From Callaeas wilsoni (Eukaryota > Chordata > Aves > Passeriformes > Callaeidae), in NCBI GenBank assembly GCA_013398955.1, contig VWPU01013558.1, forward strand, positions 238,681 through 302,680: a DNA stretch of 64,000 nt. The letters are read 5' to 3'. How positions within the stretch are numbered: position 1 is the stretch's first letter; every line of letters begins with the position of its first letter. The translations under genes were made by a program, and so were the position numbers. This document shows positions 23,460 through 36,010 of this stretch, piece by piece. The notes under the pieces are model-generated. The model saw only the letters and a list, made by a program, of their open reading frames with translations, had not been told where the DNA came from and searched no databases.

Positions 23460-23720
23460 TGATCTAATAGACTCTCCAGTAAGGTCTTATTAAATTCCAA
23501 GCCAAACTGCATCCAGTTACAGTAATTACTGAATATTTAAGAAACAGCAATTGGCTATTTAGAGCATACTAACATATCTCATGGAAAATTTCATGCTCTT
23601 TAATTACTGTACAACCTATCTTTTTGGCGACATCCTCCAACCTGGATTTCTGTGTTAATTTGCATCTGCTCTTCTATGTTTCAGCATTTTAGAAAAGAAG
23701 AGAAATTAAAAATTAAAATT
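23460..23720. promoter_or_regulatory. Candidate regulatory block with inverted TACAGTAATTA sites
   Basis: The 12-base palindrome CAGTAATTACTG lies at 23520-23531. The 11-base word TACAGTAATTA (23518-23528) is repeated in inverted orientation as TAATTACTGTA (23601-23611). Both arms carry a TAATTA homeodomain core. The surrounding sequence is AT-rich, unique, and includes TTAATTTGCATCTG near 23655 (POU-like). No repeat family explains the inverted pair. This is among the best enhancer candidates here, still inferred from motifs alone. Confidence 0.35.
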
Positions 23721-24779
23721 TGAAAAAAAAAATTGAGAGCATTTCTCCTGTTGAGGGTTGGGACCTGCAGGTAGAGAAAAGCCTAATGAAAGCAGGTGCT
23801 GTGCCAGCTTTCCCTATCCTTACGTGGAAAGTCCAAATGCTGCAATCCATCACTGCAGCTTTCCACATCATGCCAGCTCCAAACCTAGTCCTGTCCCTCT
23901 GCACGCTCAGCCATGACCTCCACAACCCCCATCACTCCCACCCTAGGGCTCAAATGCTCCAAAAAAAAAGCTAAGTCAAGCAAACCATGCCTTTGCTGAC
24001 CGATGTGCATCCTCAGGAAGTAGGGCAACACCTGCCTGGAGCTCATTTCCCTGCACGCAGCCAGAGCCGTGGCCAAATCTGAACGCAGGTCCTCTGTGCT
24101 CTCCGAGAGCCGTAACCCCAGCTGTGCTCTCCAGCTCGCTCCCTGCCTTATTAGCGCTGAACAGCATCCTTATTTAACACACTTCAATTTAGAGTGGAAT
24201 GGATATTTCTTACTTCAGAAAGTCTCACCTGCCTCTCAAATGGCTCTTGGCATGCTGCCCGCTCTCACTTGCGCTCTGCCTTTAACAAGGCAAACCTCAT
24301 TCCTCTCGAATGGAAAAGAGCTGGCAGGGCTCGATTGAAAGTTTGGATTCCTTCCCCCTCCCCATCCACTTAGATGCCACAAGAGCCCCCAAATCTGTAT
24401 AGCCTTCTTATTGCCAGGAAAGCAAAGCTTTTGCCAACACATCTCCCAGGTTCCTCATCACAGAAAGTGAAGCTAAAACATCTAACAGAGGCACCAACAA
24501 AGATTGGCACAAAAAAGAAAGAGGGGGAAGATGAGCACTATTTGCAGAGCTTGACTGGCCTCCTGCTACCCCTGCCCTCATCTTTTCTTTCTTCACTGTT
24601 GTATCCTCAGAACATCCGAGCCCAAGGTAGAAATATCTAACAAGTAATTTTTTTCCTTCCCATCCCCAACTGCTCTCCTTCTGCAGGTAGCTTGAAATGC
24701 AGAGATCCAAGAGAAAGGAGCGAAAGGAGCATACCTCACCGCTCCCACTTTCCTAACAAGACCTCATTATGGTGCAGGA
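23721..24779. other. Unique sequence, no gene recognised
   Basis: Frames up to 100 codons on both strands have no family match. Two short A runs occur near 23725 and 23962. Confidence 0.55.
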
Positions 24780-24980
24780 AAAACTTGACCCCATCGGAAG
24801 TGTCAGGCCGAAGAATCGTGTTTATTTCTCACATAGTCCCCTTTACCTAGAACTTGGCGGGTGCTGCAGGGAGGTTATTCTTTCTTCCTTTGATTGCCAC
24901 GGGGAGTAAGCTTTTCTTTTTTTAACAAAGCTATTTTAAAATAGGTGTTTAACTCTGTGCTATTTTAAATGATGCATAGA
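24780..24980. promoter_or_regulatory. Candidate regulatory block
   Basis: This unique stretch moves from a CpG-retaining part (ATCGG, GCCGAAGAATCG near 24795-24818) into an AT-rich part with two TATTTTAAA-type words (24932 and 24960). Evidence is compositional only. Confidence 0.2.
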
Positions 24981-25479
24981 AAAAAGCCCACAGCAGAGCT
25001 GCAGTTCAGCACAAAGACTGGACGAACAGAAGCCCATATGCTCCTACCTGTGTACAGAGGTGAAAGGAATACACAGATAACTCTCTTGAAGAAAATGGCC
25101 CTGTTTGAGCCAGATGATGGTCATTCAGCTGAGAACAGCTGCAAGCCTGCTAGAGGCTTCCCCAGCTTGCTTTTGCAGGTTACTGAACACCCATGCTCAT
25201 CTCCAAACACTGTGAACTACATCTCTGCAAAGTGAGGAGCAGGATGGAGGAAGGCTCCAGGCTGCTGGGTGCTGTGGACACTGTGTTTCTGGCTGTCCTT
25301 TGTGCTGGTGCTCATGCTGTAAGTTGAGTGAAAGCCCATTCACAGCCACAGGAGAGAAGAATTAGAAAGACACGATGCATGTTGTCCAGGAAACAGACTT
25401 CCATCTACATCCTCAACAGAAACGAGGTAGGAGCCACTAGATATCAACAGTTCCAGGAACTCAGCTTGGATTTGCACTG
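24981..25479. other. Unique sequence, no gene recognised
   Basis: Only short frames are present, with no repeat family match. Confidence 0.5.
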
Positions 25480-25710
25480 TGACACAGAGGCAAAAGTGTT
25501 TACTAGATGGCCATTTATTATTTTGGTACACTGCAGGTTATAATCCTCTGAAGTTACAAAACCATATAGTCAGTGTTTATCTCTGGTGTTCGATTATTAA
25601 AAAGTTCTTCATGCTCAGCAAATATGTTTTCTGATAATCAGCTGGCATTTACTTTATAGACATCTGTGTTATTAAACATACAGAGAGAGGGGATTTACGG
25701 ATTGTGACAG
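25480..25710. promoter_or_regulatory. Candidate AT-rich regulatory block
   Basis: This is unique AT-rich sequence with ATTTATTATTTTGG near 25512, GTTCGATTATTAAAAAG near 25588 and GATAATCAGC near 25633. There is no simple repeat. Inferred from composition. Confidence 0.2.
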
Positions 25711-28700
25711 CAAATGGCTCTTGTTCCGTCTATAAAGCATCATGTGCATTTTTCTAGCTGCTCCATCATGATGTGTTACTGTGGGTCAAACCTTCATCCA
25801 GCCCAGAGAGCCCTGCATCTCCCAAAACTCCCTCCCCTCAAGCAGACAAGGCCATGTCTTCTGCATGGTAAAGGCATCCCATACCTCCAGCTGCATCAAT
25901 GCTGCTGTCTGGCACTGAATTATTTAGTTTCCTCTCACTGTGAATGGAAATGATCTACAGTTTAAATGGGATAAAGAGAAGTTTGAATCAAAGGCACCTT
26001 AACTCAGTCAAACACACACTGGAGACTTCCTTGCCTGTGACTGTCAGGGGTAATAACCACGGCTCTGATCAAACAAAAGGCCCTTCAGACCCATTTAGTC
26101 CCTGGAATCAGCAGGTTCACATCTCCTCTTCCAACTGTAGGGGAAGAAAGTATTTAAAGAAGTTGAGTCAGAGGGAAATGAGGACATTGGGTGTTGAACT
26201 TTCCTGTAGATTGGAGGCTGTTTTAATGCTGGACTTTCTCAACACCTAAACACTTTGTCATGCAGTCTGGCTACACTCCATTTCCTCCTGACCTGGCAGG
26301 AGAGGAGAGTCAGTGTTAGCAGTACTCATGTTGGCTAATTCATACGGAAGTGTAGAGCTATTACAGCTGTCACTGCCACATCAGATGCCAGCTTTCTCAT
26401 TTCCTAAACCTCTTCTGCTAAAAACCCACCATCTCTGACCACTCCTCCCCTACACACCTGAACACAGCAGCAGCTCTGCACTCTACCCATAGCCAAGTCC
26501 TCCAACCTGTCTCCCCATCCACGACTTCTTTCCCCATCTCCTCTGTGTTGCCAACACTGCAGATATCAGACCTCCTCAGATGGCAGTGTCCCTCTCCAGA
26601 TCACAAGGTGATGGAGAGCACTGATTAAGTGTCCTCATGGTATGACAAGAAGGATGGCACAGAGCTGGAGGCAAGTGAGGGATCTCCTAATGGTCATTGC
26701 AGAGATCTGGTCAGTGGAGGTCCTGAGGTTAAACTGAAATCTGTCAGCATTTGGAGAATAAGGGATTCTGCTGTCTGCCCTGCCCCTGCTTCATTGCTCC
26801 CCAACGCTGTTCTCCCCACAGGAAAATTCTCCCCTCCTATGCTGCCCTGTGAGCTGCCCCCAGTTTGGGATACTTCCCTCAGGGGATGCCATTGGAGGGA
26901 AGCAGAGGGATGCTCTGGCATCACAAAGCCAGGCTCTGCCAGCACCAGCACCACACCACAGCTCAGGCTGCCCCCGCTGCCGCTGCCACTCCCCGCCCCC
27001 CAAGTTGCTAGCATTAAAAGGATTACAGAACAAAAAGATGAGAGAGAAGGGATTACAGGGAATTATTAGCCTTGATCCTCTCCTAATTAATTACTGGTCA
27101 GACATATGAAAGGCTGGCTGCAGCATACCCCACAACAGTGAAGAAGGAATGACACGTGCAGCTGGAAAGGCTTTGGTAAATGCCAACTCTTATTTGCTGA
27201 TGCAACTTTCTTCCCAGAAAAGGTTTGTTTAGAGAGCGGTACCTGGACATGGCTGCTGCTATCATCTGTACAGTTCTGTGTTCCTCTTCATACTCACCTT
27301 TTTCCTCTTTCTAATGCTTGCACTCTCTTGGGTGATTTGCAGCCAAGCCTGCTCTGCCCCAAACCCTGGGACTGGCTCCACAGGGCATCCTCTCCCTCAG
27401 CAGGCTGGGAAAGCTGATGCTTACCTGGCTCACTGGGGATGCCTGGTTTTCTTGTTCAAGGCTGGGCTGACTAATCAAAAGGTATTTTTCTTCAAATTCT
27501 TATGGATTGAGGCAATCATCACAACAATCAGAGCAATCCTGCAATGAGGGGAAAGAGGAGGCATGTCATTTCAGCTCTGCTCTCTAGAGGAAGAGATAAC
27601 AGAAGATGTATTTTTCCGTGTTTTCTGGTCTGAAAGGAAAGGATGTTCTCATCCCTCCCAAGCCACCGTTTACTGGGAACAGGCCAACTTCTGTGTTATT
27701 TTTTAATTCTCAGAGTTACGCGCCAGTAAATAAGAACTAAACTAATGGCTAGCCTCTGCATGTTGTGCTTTGCATGCTTTCCAGGATCCAGCCCCTGTAG
27801 CAAGAAAGAGACACCCTATAATGATAGATTGGTTTCACCAGTCTCAATCATTTTTCCTGAGAACAGAGCTCCATCTAGTCCTATAGGTTTGCTAGGCCTG
27901 TTCCCACCTCCATCCCTGAGAGACCAGCTCTTTGACAGGGTCATGGTGCCACCTGAGCAGAGTTAACCCCAACCGATTCATGATTCCTGACTAGGCTCCC
28001 GTGCTTCCTTACTGAACTCCACACCTTGACTAAGGATGCCCATGATTTTGGGGTGCTCGGCCTTCCTCAGACAACCTCCATGCCCTAACATCCCACAAGT
28101 ACACCTTAAATCTCACTGTAGCTCTCTGATGGAGCACTCAGAGTCCCAACTCAAGTCACATGTCTCCAAGGTACCTGTAAGTGAAGTGGTTGTTTCTAGC
28201 CCTTAGTCCCAGCTACACCATCAGCATCTGTCAGCACCCTGGTCTTGCTTCTCACCCAGCTGAGCATTGCCAACCTGTTGGGTGATTTAGGTCTGCCTTG
28301 GGAAGTGCAAGTTCTCTGTTTGCAAACACCACATAGCTCAGCAGCCCTGGACTGGCCACTGCTCTGCCTTTAGGCTCGAAGAGGGTGTGCAGTCACAGCA
28401 GGCTACAAACTGGAAGGTTCATGAGGGATGTGGCTGAAGATCATCTCTTTTTGCATCACACCTTCCCCATGCACTTTTCCTAACTGCAGGATCTCTCCCA
28501 AAAGAGTCACAGCCAGAACACTACATCAAGTTTCCTTTCATGACGCACAAAGTCTTTCAGTGGAAAACTCAGACAAGACTTTTGTGCCAGCTTCAAGTTC
28601 CCCCAGGTCTGTCCCCACTGCCTGCTTTTTTTCCTCTCTCTTTTAACCTGAACAACTCAGCAGCAACCTCAAATCAATAAAACAAAGAAAGGCAAGGCAA

Positions 28701-29514
28701 GCTGCCACTAAACACCACCTGCTTAAAAAAAGATCAGCTAGAATTATTTGCTGCTACACAACAAATTTCTGCCTGCTCAGTCCCCTGGTTGCTGCGCTGT
28801 AGCAATGCTGTAGATGCCCAAGATGGAGCAGGATACAGAGGTGGAGGGACCAGCCAGCATCCCCTTCCTCAGTGCACAGAGCAGTTGGCTCTGCTGCAGC
28901 TGCAATTTGCACCATATGTTCATGTAAGCGAAGTAGCAGGGGTGGCCACAGCCCTTCCCTTGCTTCTGGAGCTGAGAAACCCCAGTGGGGGAGCCCAGAG
29001 ACCATCCTTCTGCATCCAGCTGAGAGTTTATCAAAGGGCATCCCCCCAGCTGCTGGGACAGGCAGGCGGCTTCCGCACGTGAGCTCCGCTTTTGCCCAGG
29101 GGACAAAAGCTCTTCTCTGCTCTGCACAGAAAAGGTTAAGGGAAAGCAAAATTTCTGAGAAATACCAGCATGCTGGTTTTGACAAATGCACAAATTGGAG
29201 CCGATGTGGAATGCAGATGTATGTAAACACTCATGAAATTATCCAATCCCTCCTGCATAATGTCGCCTCGCAGCCACAGAGGCTCTGAGCACTCTGTGAG
29301 GCCAAGCCGGTTTAGATCCATGCAAATCAGGGAAAAGATGCTGTAAAAAGGTACCAGGCAAGGGTGGGAAAAGAATGAGGGAAGAAGACACCTTGTCATT
29401 AAGTTAAAGATGGTCCTGCTTGGCAGCAGGATACCCTGGCTTTGGGATTGGAGTCAGTGGGAGTTTCAAGAGCTGCTCCCCTGCTCTGCCTGCAAACACC
29501 TTTAATCCTCAATC
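25711..29514. other. Unique sequence, no gene recognised
   Basis: The longest frames are 158 codons (28754-29230 -), 146 codons (26629-27069 +) and 138 codons on each strand near 28.8-29.3 kb. They overlap one another on opposite strands and have no recognisable domain. The part at 26920-27000 is GC-rich. No tRNA, repeat family or CpG island is seen. Confidence 0.5.
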
Positions 29515-29668
29515 TCTAACCACTTTACAGGGGCTAGGATGGTAAATGCCAGGTTACAGATAATGAACCAGCTGTCCCAAGATCACACCATGGATCCTGG
29601 AAACAGAAACCAGGAGTCCTGACTCCCACATCCTTGTCCTAACCACTTCATCTGTGCCCTCCATAGCT
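29515..29668 (-). mobile_element. CORE-SINE/MIR-like relic
   Basis: On the minus strand the order of words follows a MIR-type SINE: AGTGGTTAGGACAAGG in the tRNA-derived head, GGGAGTCAGGACTCCTGG, then GTGTGATCTTGGGAC and TATCTGTAA in the core. A degenerate B-box position precedes the core. The match is to the family layout as I know it (GTGTGACCTTGGGCAAG and ATCTGTAAAATGG in the consensus). The copy is strongly diverged, as expected for an element class active before the main amniote lineages split or soon after. Confidence 0.6.
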
Positions 29669-30419
29669 GTCACCATGCAGATTATTTCAATGCCACCCAT
29701 TCCTTACCAGGACATCACTGAAATGGTCCAGCAAAAGCAATACATAAGCCCTCAAGAAAAAACATCCTTCCGTGTTCCTGCTTCCATGGTGAGCTGCAGC
29801 AGGGCTGGGGCAGAGGTGAACAGCTTTCAAGGCTTTCTCCACATAAGATCCCCTTTTTAATATCAAGCTCACATATTTTCTATTTACCTACTGCCAGCTG
29901 CACCTGCCCTGATCCCAGCTGTAAGCCCCAGCAGAAGTTAATCTCCCCATCCCCACATCGCACCTGCAAAGCCTCAACTCCACTTTTTATAATGGTCTGT
30001 ATGAACAGATCTCTTTCATTAATCCCCCACCTTGCCCTGGCCCCCAGAGAGCTTCTCGGCATTAGCCATCTCCCCTGTTCCAGCACTTCAAGCTGGATTT
30101 TGAGATGAGAGAAGCCTCTTGAGCACAGGATTTTCTGATTAAAACAGAGAGGGTGAGGGACACATAAAAAATGAAGAGCAGAGCAGACGTCCCATATTCT
30201 TCCAGGGAACTTAAAAAATTTCAGCTCTTGGGAATAAAGGAATAGAAGTGAAAGCAGTAAGTCCTGAACTGCCAAAGATACCTCACTCCCCTACCCCTCA
30301 GTGGGAGCATTGGGACTCACCAACCATCCTACTGAGGATCCAAAAACCCTTTTCCAAGAACAATTAAATCTGTAGGCTTTAGGGAAAGGTAAACAAGCAC
30401 CCACACACATAAATAAAGC
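29669..30419. other. Unique sequence, no gene recognised
   Basis: A 131-codon minus frame (29880-30275) has no domain. Nothing else is recognised. Confidence 0.5.
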
Positions 30420-31440
30420 ATGGTAATAAATGTCTTAATAATTAGCAGTGATACAGATGCAGCTGATCAAACAGCCCTGGATCCAAAAAAACAAACAAGC
30501 CTTCTGCTTTCTGTCCTAGCTCCAGTGATAATAGTTTGCACGCCTTCATCACAGGGGATCCCAAAGCTCTTAGTAAATAGAGACAGGGATGTGTATGGAA
30601 TGGAAGCTGGGAGAGGCAATGGAGTGGTGCAAACCTGCTGCATGGGCTCCCAAAAGCCATCTTTGGGTCCAGCACAGTCACTGCCCACTGGTGCCACGAG
30701 GTGGGTGCACGGCCACAGAGAGTATCTCCAGCAAATCCCTCTGCTCTCCAGGAACCCCACCTTCAGATTGCTGAGGGGGAAAAAAACGGGACTGAGGAAA
30801 ATTAGGTATGTTTCCACACTTTGCAGAGCAGCCCCAGCCCCCAACATCTGTGTTCATATGGTTGCTCCAAAGCTGCCCTTGGGCTCAGTGGGACAGCGCG
30901 GAACAGCACTTGGCATCTGTGCTGGTCCGGGGCCATCTAGGACAAGACTAACACTCGGTCAGGAGCAAATCTACAAGACTTTACTCTCAGTTATTTTTCG
31001 CTCAATTATACCAGAGGGAAATCATATTACAAGCGGGATCAATAAGGAAAACAGAGCTGGAGGAAGGAAGACAGCAATACAGAAACACACACACTCACAC
31101 AAACCCCTCTCTTCTGAACTCCAGCTGCAGAAAAACCCAACCCTTTGAACTTTCCCTTTGAGTCCTGAGCTCTTCTAGCTTTTTTTCTTCTTCTTTTTTT
31201 ATTTCCCCCTCCAGACTCAAGGATGCATTTCTAACCTCAGAAAGTAAATCCTCCTTCTGTAACAGTCATTAATTGGCTTTGGGGAATCTGGGCCACCAGA
31301 TATGCCCCTAATCCTATACACACTTCCAGTCCCATGTTCAGAGTTGGGTTGGCTGGCACTTCTCTCTGCAAGAGACTTGTTAGGGGAATTAGCTGCTTTC
31401 TTCAGCCACTGCAGCTGTCTGGCTTGATATATTTTTTAAA
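30420..31440. other. Longest open frame of the window, judged non-coding
   Basis: A 242-codon frame runs at 30420-31148 on the plus strand, starting ATGGTAATAAATG. It lacks domains, a signal peptide, membrane segments and any resemblance to a family I know. A 126-codon frame is open on the opposite strand over part of it (30467-30847). Its later part (about 30930-31040) is AT-rich, CpG-retaining unique sequence like the candidate regulatory blocks elsewhere. I judge it a chance frame, with a small possibility of a lineage-specific transcript. Confidence 0.5.
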
Positions 31441-31444
31441 ATAT

Positions 31445-31456
31445 GGGGGGGGGGGG
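31445..31456. repeat. G12 homopolymer
   Basis: A run of 12 G follows TATTTTTTAAAATAT. Length is likely to vary between individuals or assemblies. Confidence 0.85.
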
Positions 31457-33620
31457 AAGGAAAAAGCAGTCAGCAGATCATGTTGGGAAGACACTGATAT
31501 GAATTTTTCTCTCTCTAAATAGTACATTTCACCATTATCAAGACACACAAAGCATTGTCAATCACCTTGTCCTAATACAAAAGCAAAGAGCTTGCCAAAA
31601 GGTTGGCAGCAGTCAGCACATCCTTGTGGGTGGCAGGGTGTTATGAGAGTGAGTGCCAGCTTGATAGGAGCTGTTTCAACTGGGAGGATGTTTCTCATGA
31701 TTTAAAATGTTAAACTGTGGAAATGGTACATAAAGGGTGACACAAAAATTCTGAAGAACAGATCTGCGTGGCTTCTTCTCAAGGGTCCTAGGAGCCAAAC
31801 ACAGCTCAGGGTTGTGAATTCCCAGCTGCCTTTAGGAAATCTTTAGATCAAACCTCTTCCAGTGTGGGGGATTTAAAAAGAAGTCACCAATTACAATTCA
31901 CCATTTCCCCAGGTGGCCCTACCTCCAGACACTGCTCGCACATTCAGGGCATCTCTAGGCAGCAGGTGGGGGATCTTCCCTCGCAACATGGAGAAAGTGA
32001 TTCCTGCAGAAGATAATTCAGGCACGGGTCAAACTTAGGCACCCTAAGCCTCTTCCCAGAGATCCCACTCTCATATCCTTTCCAATACATACCAACAAGA
32101 ACCAAAACAAAATCAGAATTGAGCTGAATTACTGTCTTGAAAAAAATAAGCCTATTCACCAATCCAAACACATATGAGAATCCTCACCAGAAGGAAAAAA
32201 ACCCCAACACATACTGTTTATTAAATTATTCTTTTTCTTATTACTGTCTCTCCTGGTTCAGACTGAGGCATTGAAAAGCTTCAAGACACATTGATCCCGT
32301 GCTATTTCCCATTTAATACTGAAGCACTTGAAGCTCATGGGAAAGGTCATTCTGTTCACATCTCTACCTGAGGAGATCTGGATTGCACAAATGAACACTC
32401 AGAGGCTTAAGTCTCCCACCTATCACACATGGCTATCCTTTTTGGGTCAGATTCTGCCAGGCCACGTTTAGCATCCTGTTGGTGTGTTTTGAAAGATGCA
32501 AAGTGTCCTTTAAAAGGAGACAAGCCAGCACAGAATGGAGTTGAGAGGCTCTCCAGCTGGAATGTTATCCTGGAAACCGCTATAAACTGTAGAGGTGAAC
32601 TCCAAATGAAAGATCACACAGCAGGGACCTGGAGGTAAGCAGATGGCTTTGAGAACTGGGAGTCTCACACCAGCTACAAGCAAGTAATTACCAGCAAGTC
32701 ACAGCTGGGCTGGACGACATGAGCAGGTGAAAATGTGACTATGCTAGGGTGACATGCTAGTGCGATCGCACTGCCAGCATCCTCTGACACTTCTCTTCCC
32801 TTGCTTGCCCTAATGCTACCGAATGTAGAGATTAATCCTTTAGAGAAATCAGAGACATTTCGCCTTAGGAGGCCTCTAAAAACAGGGGTGGGAAGGAAGT
32901 TGACAAGATGCTCTGAAGTGGTGGATGAGTGTAGCTATCGCTGCAAGAGGTGAGGAGCACATCCAGACGAATGCAGAGTTTGCCAAAGTGGCTCTTGAGA
33001 CCTGGTAAGGCACAAGCTGAGGTTGGGAGGCAGATTTCTTCAGCCAGAGCTTGGGAGGGCAGCCTGAGGCCACAATGTGGAGTGGTATTTCCTCTAGTCT
33101 TAGCCGTGAGGATAGGAAAAACTGGCGTCCTCTCTGCCTGCTGTCCACGTGGGTCTGTGCTTGAACAAATACAGACAGGCTGTTCTGAAATCTTAGAATT
33201 TGCCCCCCTCCCGAGTTCCTGGCTGTAAGCCCCAGTTGGGAGGGAGCAGCTAACACCAAATTTCTGATCCAAAATTGTGGGCTGGGCTGTAAAAGCCAAA
33301 CCAACCTCAGCAGTCAGTCTGCTCCTTGTGTCTGGCTTTTTTTCTTCAGCTTCTTTGTCCAATATGTCTGGAGTGTAGATATATTGACAAAGTCTCAGGA
33401 AGGACCATACATTTGTTTTTGTTCATTTCTAGAAATGAGAGCAAAGAGAGAGATGACGCCGAAATGTCTTCTCCAGTCCCTGCAAGTTACTGTCAAGTAA
33501 GTTTACAACTCTTCATATCCATCATTGTGAAACTCTTGGGCAACAAGCTGATTTCTTCGTCTGCTGAAACCTGGAAAGTTCTGGCCATTTCCTCACTGCT
33601 GGCCCTGGCAGCCGGAAGAG
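31457..33620. other. Unique sequence, no gene recognised
   Basis: Frames of 165 and 142 codons on the minus strand (32865-33362 and 32876-33304) overlap one another and have no family match. A 14-base CpG-containing palindrome lies at 32759-32772 and is listed separately. Confidence 0.55.
32759..32772. repeat. 14-bp perfect palindrome AGTGCGATCGCACT
   Basis: The two halves are perfect reverse complements around GATC, and the sequence holds two CpGs in a CpG-poor area. It could be a binding site for a dimeric factor or simply chance. Confidence 0.6.
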
Positions 33621-33660
33621 GTGCTGAGCCCCTCAGTGCTGAGCCTCTCAGTGCTGAACC
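33621..33660. repeat. 15-bp tandem repeat, about 2.7 copies
   Basis: The unit GTGCTGAGCCCCTCA occurs at 33621-33635, again with one change at 33636-33650, and partially at 33651-33660. Confidence 0.85.
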
Positions 33661-34640
33661 AGCTGCAAACCACCCAAAAGTCTTGGCCTGGCCCGCTAGA
33701 AATTACTACAAACATCATTCAAGCAAGGTAAATCAGAGCCCACGCCTCTCTCAGATACCCTCCCCTTCTGCATTAGCTTTCTAGCAGTGCTGTAGAGGTC
33801 TCCTGCAAAGGACCACCTGATGGTTTCAGACAAAGGAGAGAAAAAGCATCTCATCAATGAAGGCAAACATACTCTTCCTCACCGCTGCCTCACCACTTCC
33901 CCCTCCTTGCCCCCATCATGTTGTCTCTGTTTTCTTTTTTTGGCACACCAGCAATTTCTGACAGATTTGGGCAAAGGCAGGCAGCTCTTTCGCAGCTGGT
34001 GTGCCGGGGATGTCAGTGTCAGATCCTCTGCTTTTCCCCTTTTTTCTCACCGGCGGTTGGAGCCAGCCTCTTGGATCGACTGGCGAATGACATGCGTGGC
34101 TGGGCTGAGGCACTCGGATCGACGTTTCCCCAGGGTGCTGCTCCTGATGGAGTTTGCAGCAGGAGCTAAAAGCCGCATACAGATTACTCTTCCTTCCCCT
34201 CGCTTCCTCTCCTTCCTCCCTTTCAGCAATTTAGAGACAAGAGGGTGAACAAAATGGCACTTGGATTAAATAAACTAACAACCAGCACGCAGAGCTTTTA
34301 GCTGTAAGTGAGCCAAGTGTCCTGTAACATTAAATAAATGCAAGATTAACCTTCAAGGCTTCCACACTAAATTATTTATCTTGAGAGGCAAAGAGGTCGG
34401 GATTGAAACAAAGGGTAAATATTTGAGGAGCACACTGCGTGTGCTGGCTCTGTGGCTGTTTGCCCACGGTGCCGGTGCTGCCAGCACTTCCCCGCCGTGG
34501 GGACAGCCGTGGGCTGGCTCTGTCCCCAGCTGGTCATCACCCTGGGACTGAGCTGTGAGGGCAGCAGAGGGGACAGCCCTTGTGCCACCAGCCATGGCAT
34601 CCTGCCCGGCAGAAGTTGTGAGGTTGGGGGAAAGCCTGAG
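33661..34640. other. Unique sequence, no gene recognised
   Basis: Frames of 142 codons (33820-34248 +) and 125 codons (34376-34753 -) have no domain. The part at about 34000-34260 keeps several CpGs, then changes to AT-rich sequence up to 34400. No CpG island criterion can be claimed without counting. Confidence 0.5.
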
Positions 34641-34649
34641 TGACCTGAC

Positions 34650-34990
34650 AGAGGCTGATAAGTTGTTGCAATTTCACGGAGCATCCCAGGCTCTGCAATT
34701 AGCAGTTGCATCTGCCTTCCGTACTGGAGTATTATTAACTGCATGATTTGCATCCAACCATTTCTGCAGCCACTGTAGGCAGGGAATTACCTGATAACAA
34801 AATATCCTGCTGTTCATGCTAAGTGACAGACTCAGAAATATTAGTCTGTTTAATCAAAGCACTAACAACACCAAATAGATGAAAATATTTTGCCATTCCC
34901 TAGCCGATCTCCCCTGTTAAGATCCTTAAGAATTCTTCTGTCAAAGATAGGCCAATTATTTTCCTTTCAGTAAAAAAAATTAAAATGTAG
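34650..34990. promoter_or_regulatory. Candidate regulatory block with octamer site
   Basis: This unique AT-rich stretch includes an exact POU octamer ATTTGCAT (34746-34753) next to GTATTATTAACTGCATG, then GGAATTACC near 34784, AATATTAGTCTG near 34837 and GCCAATTATTTTCC near 34950. Repeat families and simple repeats are absent apart from a short A run near 34975. Enhancer activity is inferred only. Confidence 0.3.
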
Positions 34991-36010
34991 CCACTACTGG
35001 GAAAGCATACAGCATCTGTTTAACAGCAAATTTCAACTTTACAGTGTATTTTAAGATGAGAAACACAAAAGGCAGCTATGGCCAGGACCGATGTAATTAG
35101 TCAGGATGCACAACACCTTAAATTACCATCTCTGTACTTTCTAGAACTGCCAGATTTCAGAAGGAGAAGCAGCCAGGATCTCAGTGTTAACACACCTGAA
35201 AAAACCTCCCTTAACACACTTTTTCCCTAGAAAGAGCATCGCCAAATTACTAACCAATGACTGCTTGCGGTGCACGTTTCCTCACCCAGGCTCCTGTCCC
35301 AACATGGTACAGAGGCAGAGCACTGCAGGTGCCACAGACCTCACAAAATCACAACACACTCTGGCACTGCTCAGCACCTGCCACAGGTTTAGTACTAGAC
35401 ACAAAAAAAATGAAGGGGGGAATGATAAAGCTGCAACCTATCAAATAAAAACATTTCAGCTACTTGTCAATACACCAAATTCACAGCATCATATTGAAAG
35501 TGTGTGCAGGAGGGAGCAAGACCAGGCTGCCTTCTGCCCAAGGCTGGATAGCTGGAACTTCTCTGGCAGTTTCTCAGTCTGTCCCATTCATGTACAATGC
35601 ATTAAACCCCTTGAAAGGTGTAAGGTCAGGAAGGGATTTTCTCTGAGTGAAGGGAATCACTGGAGTAGGATTTTACCACCCTTCACAGCAGGATGTGTGC
35701 TTTGGACTGTTGGATCATCTGCTTATGTCCATGTAGCAAAGCCCTGCTGTTTCAGAAATCAAAGGCACTGGCACTGCTCTTGATCCCTCAGTGTCTCTGA
35801 GGAGTGCTTTAGATGGTGGGGTTCAGTCTCCAGCACAGAGTGTGGGTGTGCCACGGGCTCCCCCCAGAAAATGCTGCATGCATTTCTCCTCTTCTTCCCC
35901 TTCCACCAAAGCCTCACTCACCACACACAGCCTCAAGAGCTGCTTGCCAAAATAACCCTTCACCCCCAGCACTCCCATGAGACCCCAAAACACATCCAGG
36001 AGTGGTGTAG
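34991..36010. other. Unique sequence, no gene recognised
   Basis: A 199-codon plus frame (35184-35783) has no recognisable domain and lacks a plausible gene context. Confidence 0.5.

Noticed and set aside
30420..31148. 242-codon open frame on the plus strand, the longest in the window
   Set aside because: No domain, no family resemblance, a counter-frame open on the other strand over part of it, and no promoter or splice context. It fits chance in moderately GC-rich DNA.
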